The notes below the pieces were generated by a model, which was not told the DNA's origin, ran no database searches, and was given only the letters and a program-made list of their open reading frames with translations. Below are positions 6,146 through 8,414 of a stretch of DNA of 8,414 nucleotides, piece after piece. Every line of letters begins with the position of its first letter. Within the stretch, counting starts at the first letter, position 1. The position numbers and the translations under genes are program-made. The DNA is taken from positions 1-8,414 of the forward strand of contig JAGWUU010000134.1 of assembly GCA_028868335.1 (NCBI GenBank), given 5' to 3'. This DNA comes from Sphingomonadales bacterium. GTDB taxonomy: Bacteria; Pseudomonadota; Alphaproteobacteria; Sphingomonadales; Sphingomonadaceae.

Positions 6146-8414
<2,269 letters not shown>

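Overview
The window looks like ordinary chromosome from a GC-rich alphaproteobacterium, most likely a sphingomonad (Sphingomonadales; Novosphingobium/Erythrobacteraceae type). This rests on the fused ispD-ispF gene, a dusB (nifR3-type) gene divergent from it, a COQ10/RatA-type gene coupled to lipA, and a GyrA N-terminus that looks sphingomonad-like from memory. The genus call is inference.

Layout, left to right. (1) dusB lies on the minus strand and runs off the left edge. (2) Divergent from it, on the plus strand, are ispDF (MEP isoprenoid pathway) and then a stand-alone CinA C-terminal domain/PncC-like amidohydrolase. (3) lipA and a COQ10/RatA-family gene form a minus-strand pair with a one-base stop/start overlap. 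The second gene runs tail to tail into the CinA-family gene, with 40 bp coding on both strands. (4) Divergent from lipA is a plus-strand beta-carbonic anhydrase. (5) A compact hairpin that can work in both directions separates it from a convergent minus-strand gene for an exported TPR-like protein of unknown function. (6) A 285-bp divergent gap carries a 12-bp tandem repeat, a perfect 10-bp palindrome and an imperfect dyad. (7) gyrA follows on the plus strand and runs off the right edge with 756 codons visible.

Almost everything is core metabolism or information processing: tRNA modification, isoprenoid precursors, probable pyridine-nucleotide salvage, lipoate synthesis, ubiquinone function, CO2/bicarbonate interconversion and DNA supercoiling. 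I see no insertion sequence, phage gene, CRISPR array, tRNA, rRNA or defence gene, and no sign of horizontal transfer. All genes share the same GC-rich codon style. I found no previously undescribed system. The only gene without a known role is the exported TPR-like protein, and the only unexplained non-coding structure is in the gyrA leader. No gene-free stretch exceeds 300 bp.
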